Program-made: the position numbers and the translations under genes
Notes under the pieces: model-generated
Databases searched by the model: none
What the model saw: only the letters and a program-made list of their open reading frames with translations
Told to the model about the DNA's origin: nothing
In this document: piece after piece, positions 12,186 through 13,112 of the stretch
How the letters are laid out: the number at the start of each line of letters is the position of its first letter
Numbering within the stretch: position 1 is the stretch's first letter
Source: an uncultured delta proteobacterium
Lineage (GTDB): Bacteria; UBA10199; GCA-002796325; 1-14-0-20-49-13
NCBI GenBank assembly: GCA_903868375.1
Contig: CAIPVD010000132.1
Coordinates: 1 to 13,112 of the forward strand
Reading direction: 5' to 3'
DNA length: 13,112 bases

Positions 12186-13112
12186 ATGAACGAAAAGTTA
12201 CCGCAGGAAAACAACCGGATCGACAACGATATCGAAACTCTTAGGCGCTCTGTGCGCGACCATCTTACCTATACCATCGGCAAGGTGCCGGCGACCGCAA
12301 GCCGGCATGAATACTACAAGGCGCTTGCACTAACTGTTCGTGACCGCATGCAACACTTGTGGGGACATTCGGTCGAAGCCTATGCCGGACGTTCGCTTAA
12401 GGTCGCCTGCTATCTTTCGGCAGAATTTTTGATGGGACCGAGCCTCGGCAATAATCTCGTGAACTTAGGCATCGAAAAAGAGGTCCGCGCCGCAGTAAAA
12501 GAGTTAGGCTTCGAACTTGATGAACTGCTAGCGGAAGAAGAAGAACCGGGACTTGGCAACGGAGGTTTGGGAAGGCTTGCCGCCTGCTATCTCGATTCTC
12601 TCGCAACGCTCACATACCCCGCTATCGGTTACGGCATCCGCTACGAATTCGGCATCTTCGATCAGGAGATCCGCGACGGCTGGCAGGTAGAAGTAACCGA
12701 CAAGTGGCTAAGACAGGGAAATCCGTGGGAAATAGCCAAGCCTTCGGTAACATATAATGTGGGGCTTGGCGGGCACACCGAAGCTTATACCGATGAGACC
12801 GACCGATATCGCGTCCGTTGGATCCCCCAGCAGATGGTGCGGGGAATGGCTTACGACACGCCCATCATGGGCTATCGCGTAAACACCTGCAACACGTTAA
12901 GGCTTTGGAGCGCGGAGGCGTGCGAATCGTTCGATTTTAAATCGTTCAACGCCGGCGAATATTACGCGGCGGTGCAAGAAAAGATGTTCTCGGAGACGAT
13001 CACAAAGGTCCTTTACCCCAACGACGAACCTGTTGCTGGCAAAAAGTTGAGGCTCACGCAGCAATATTTCTTCGTATCGTGCTCGATGCAAGACATGCTC
13101 AACCTTCTCGAC
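12186..13112 (+). CDS. glgP: Glycogen/alpha-glucan phosphorylase, 3' end outside the window
   Basis: GT35 family enzyme that releases glucose 1-phosphate from alpha-1,4-glucans; 309 of about 800 or more residues are visible. YLSAEFLMGPSLGNNL (76-91) and GLGNGGLGRLAACYLDSLA (122-140) are hallmark blocks, the second lining the active site. AIGYGIRYEFGIFDQ (146-160) and DGWQVEVTDKWLRQGNPWE (164-182) follow as in the maltodextrin/glycogen phosphorylase core. The pyridoxal phosphate lysine lies beyond the window edge. The start ATG at 12186 has GGGAG about 8 bases upstream. The N-terminus is short, without the long extension of eukaryotic enzymes. Presence of the enzyme implies storage or breakdown of glycogen. 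The gene symbol follows common use for this family. Confidence 0.94.
   Translation, partial: MNEKLPQENNRIDNDIETLRRSVRDHLTYTIGKVPATASRHEYYKALALTVRDRMQHLWGHSVEAYAGRSLKVACYLSAEFLMGPSLGNNLVNLGIEKEVRAAVKELGFELDELLAEEEEPGLGNGGLGRLAACYLDSLATLTYPAIGYGIRYEFGIFDQEIRDGWQVEVTDKWLRQGNPWEIAKPSVTYNVGLGGHTEAYTDETDRYRVRWIPQQMVRGMAYDTPIMGYRVNTCNTLRLWSAEACESFDFKSFNAGEYYAAVQEKMFSETITKVLYPNDEPVAGKKLRLTQQYFFVSCSMQDMLNLLD

Overview
The window reads as a chromosomal segment of a Gram-negative bacterium. Two proteins have lipoprotein signals, one PAP2 protein has a Sec-type signal, and the window holds housekeeping genes of ordinary bacterial type (rluD, pgeF, trmB, MarC, glycogen phosphorylase, tRNA-His). The mix of a small HNH nuclease, a stand-alone receiver protein, a GH9 glucanase and short dispersed repeats suggests an uncultured deltaproteobacterium-like lineage. 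That assignment is inference only.

Layout. Positions 1-1981 (minus strand): an HNH nuclease gene, then rluD, then pgeF, which overlaps the rluD end and runs off the window. Positions 2071-4302 (plus): trmB, then a 532-residue fusion of a dolichol-phosphate-type GT2 glycosyltransferase with a YdjC/ChbG-type sugar deacetylase. Positions 4278-5782 (minus): a tight three-gene group encoding an unrecognised PD-(D/E)XK-like protein, a secreted PAP2 phosphatase and a small SemiSWEET/PQ-loop membrane protein. Positions 5857-9045 (minus): a CheY-like receiver protein followed by a 924-residue lipoprotein GH9 glucanase.

Positions 9130-10610 are the strangest part. An intact tRNA-His gene (9377-9452) lies inside a perfect 23-bp inverted repeat. 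Upstream of it is a colinear but scrambled tRNA-His copy whose T loop is opened by 114 nt of hairpin-rich sequence. Downstream, a PI-PLC-like lipoprotein gene sits between the tRNA and a remnant of the tRNA-His 3' end. This looks like tRNA-targeted integration with repeated rearrangement, or an undescribed structured RNA derived from tRNA-His. No integrase is visible.

Positions 10669-11298 (minus) hold an AT-rich membrane-anchored orphan. Positions 11484-13112 (plus) hold a MarC-family membrane protein and the first 309 codons of glycogen phosphorylase.

Two small dispersed repeats stand out. Tandem AGGAAC units lie directly before two start codons (1331-1388 and 5788-5830) and appear to supply their ribosome binding sites. 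A second motif at 1-29 is translated in frame as part of pgeF.
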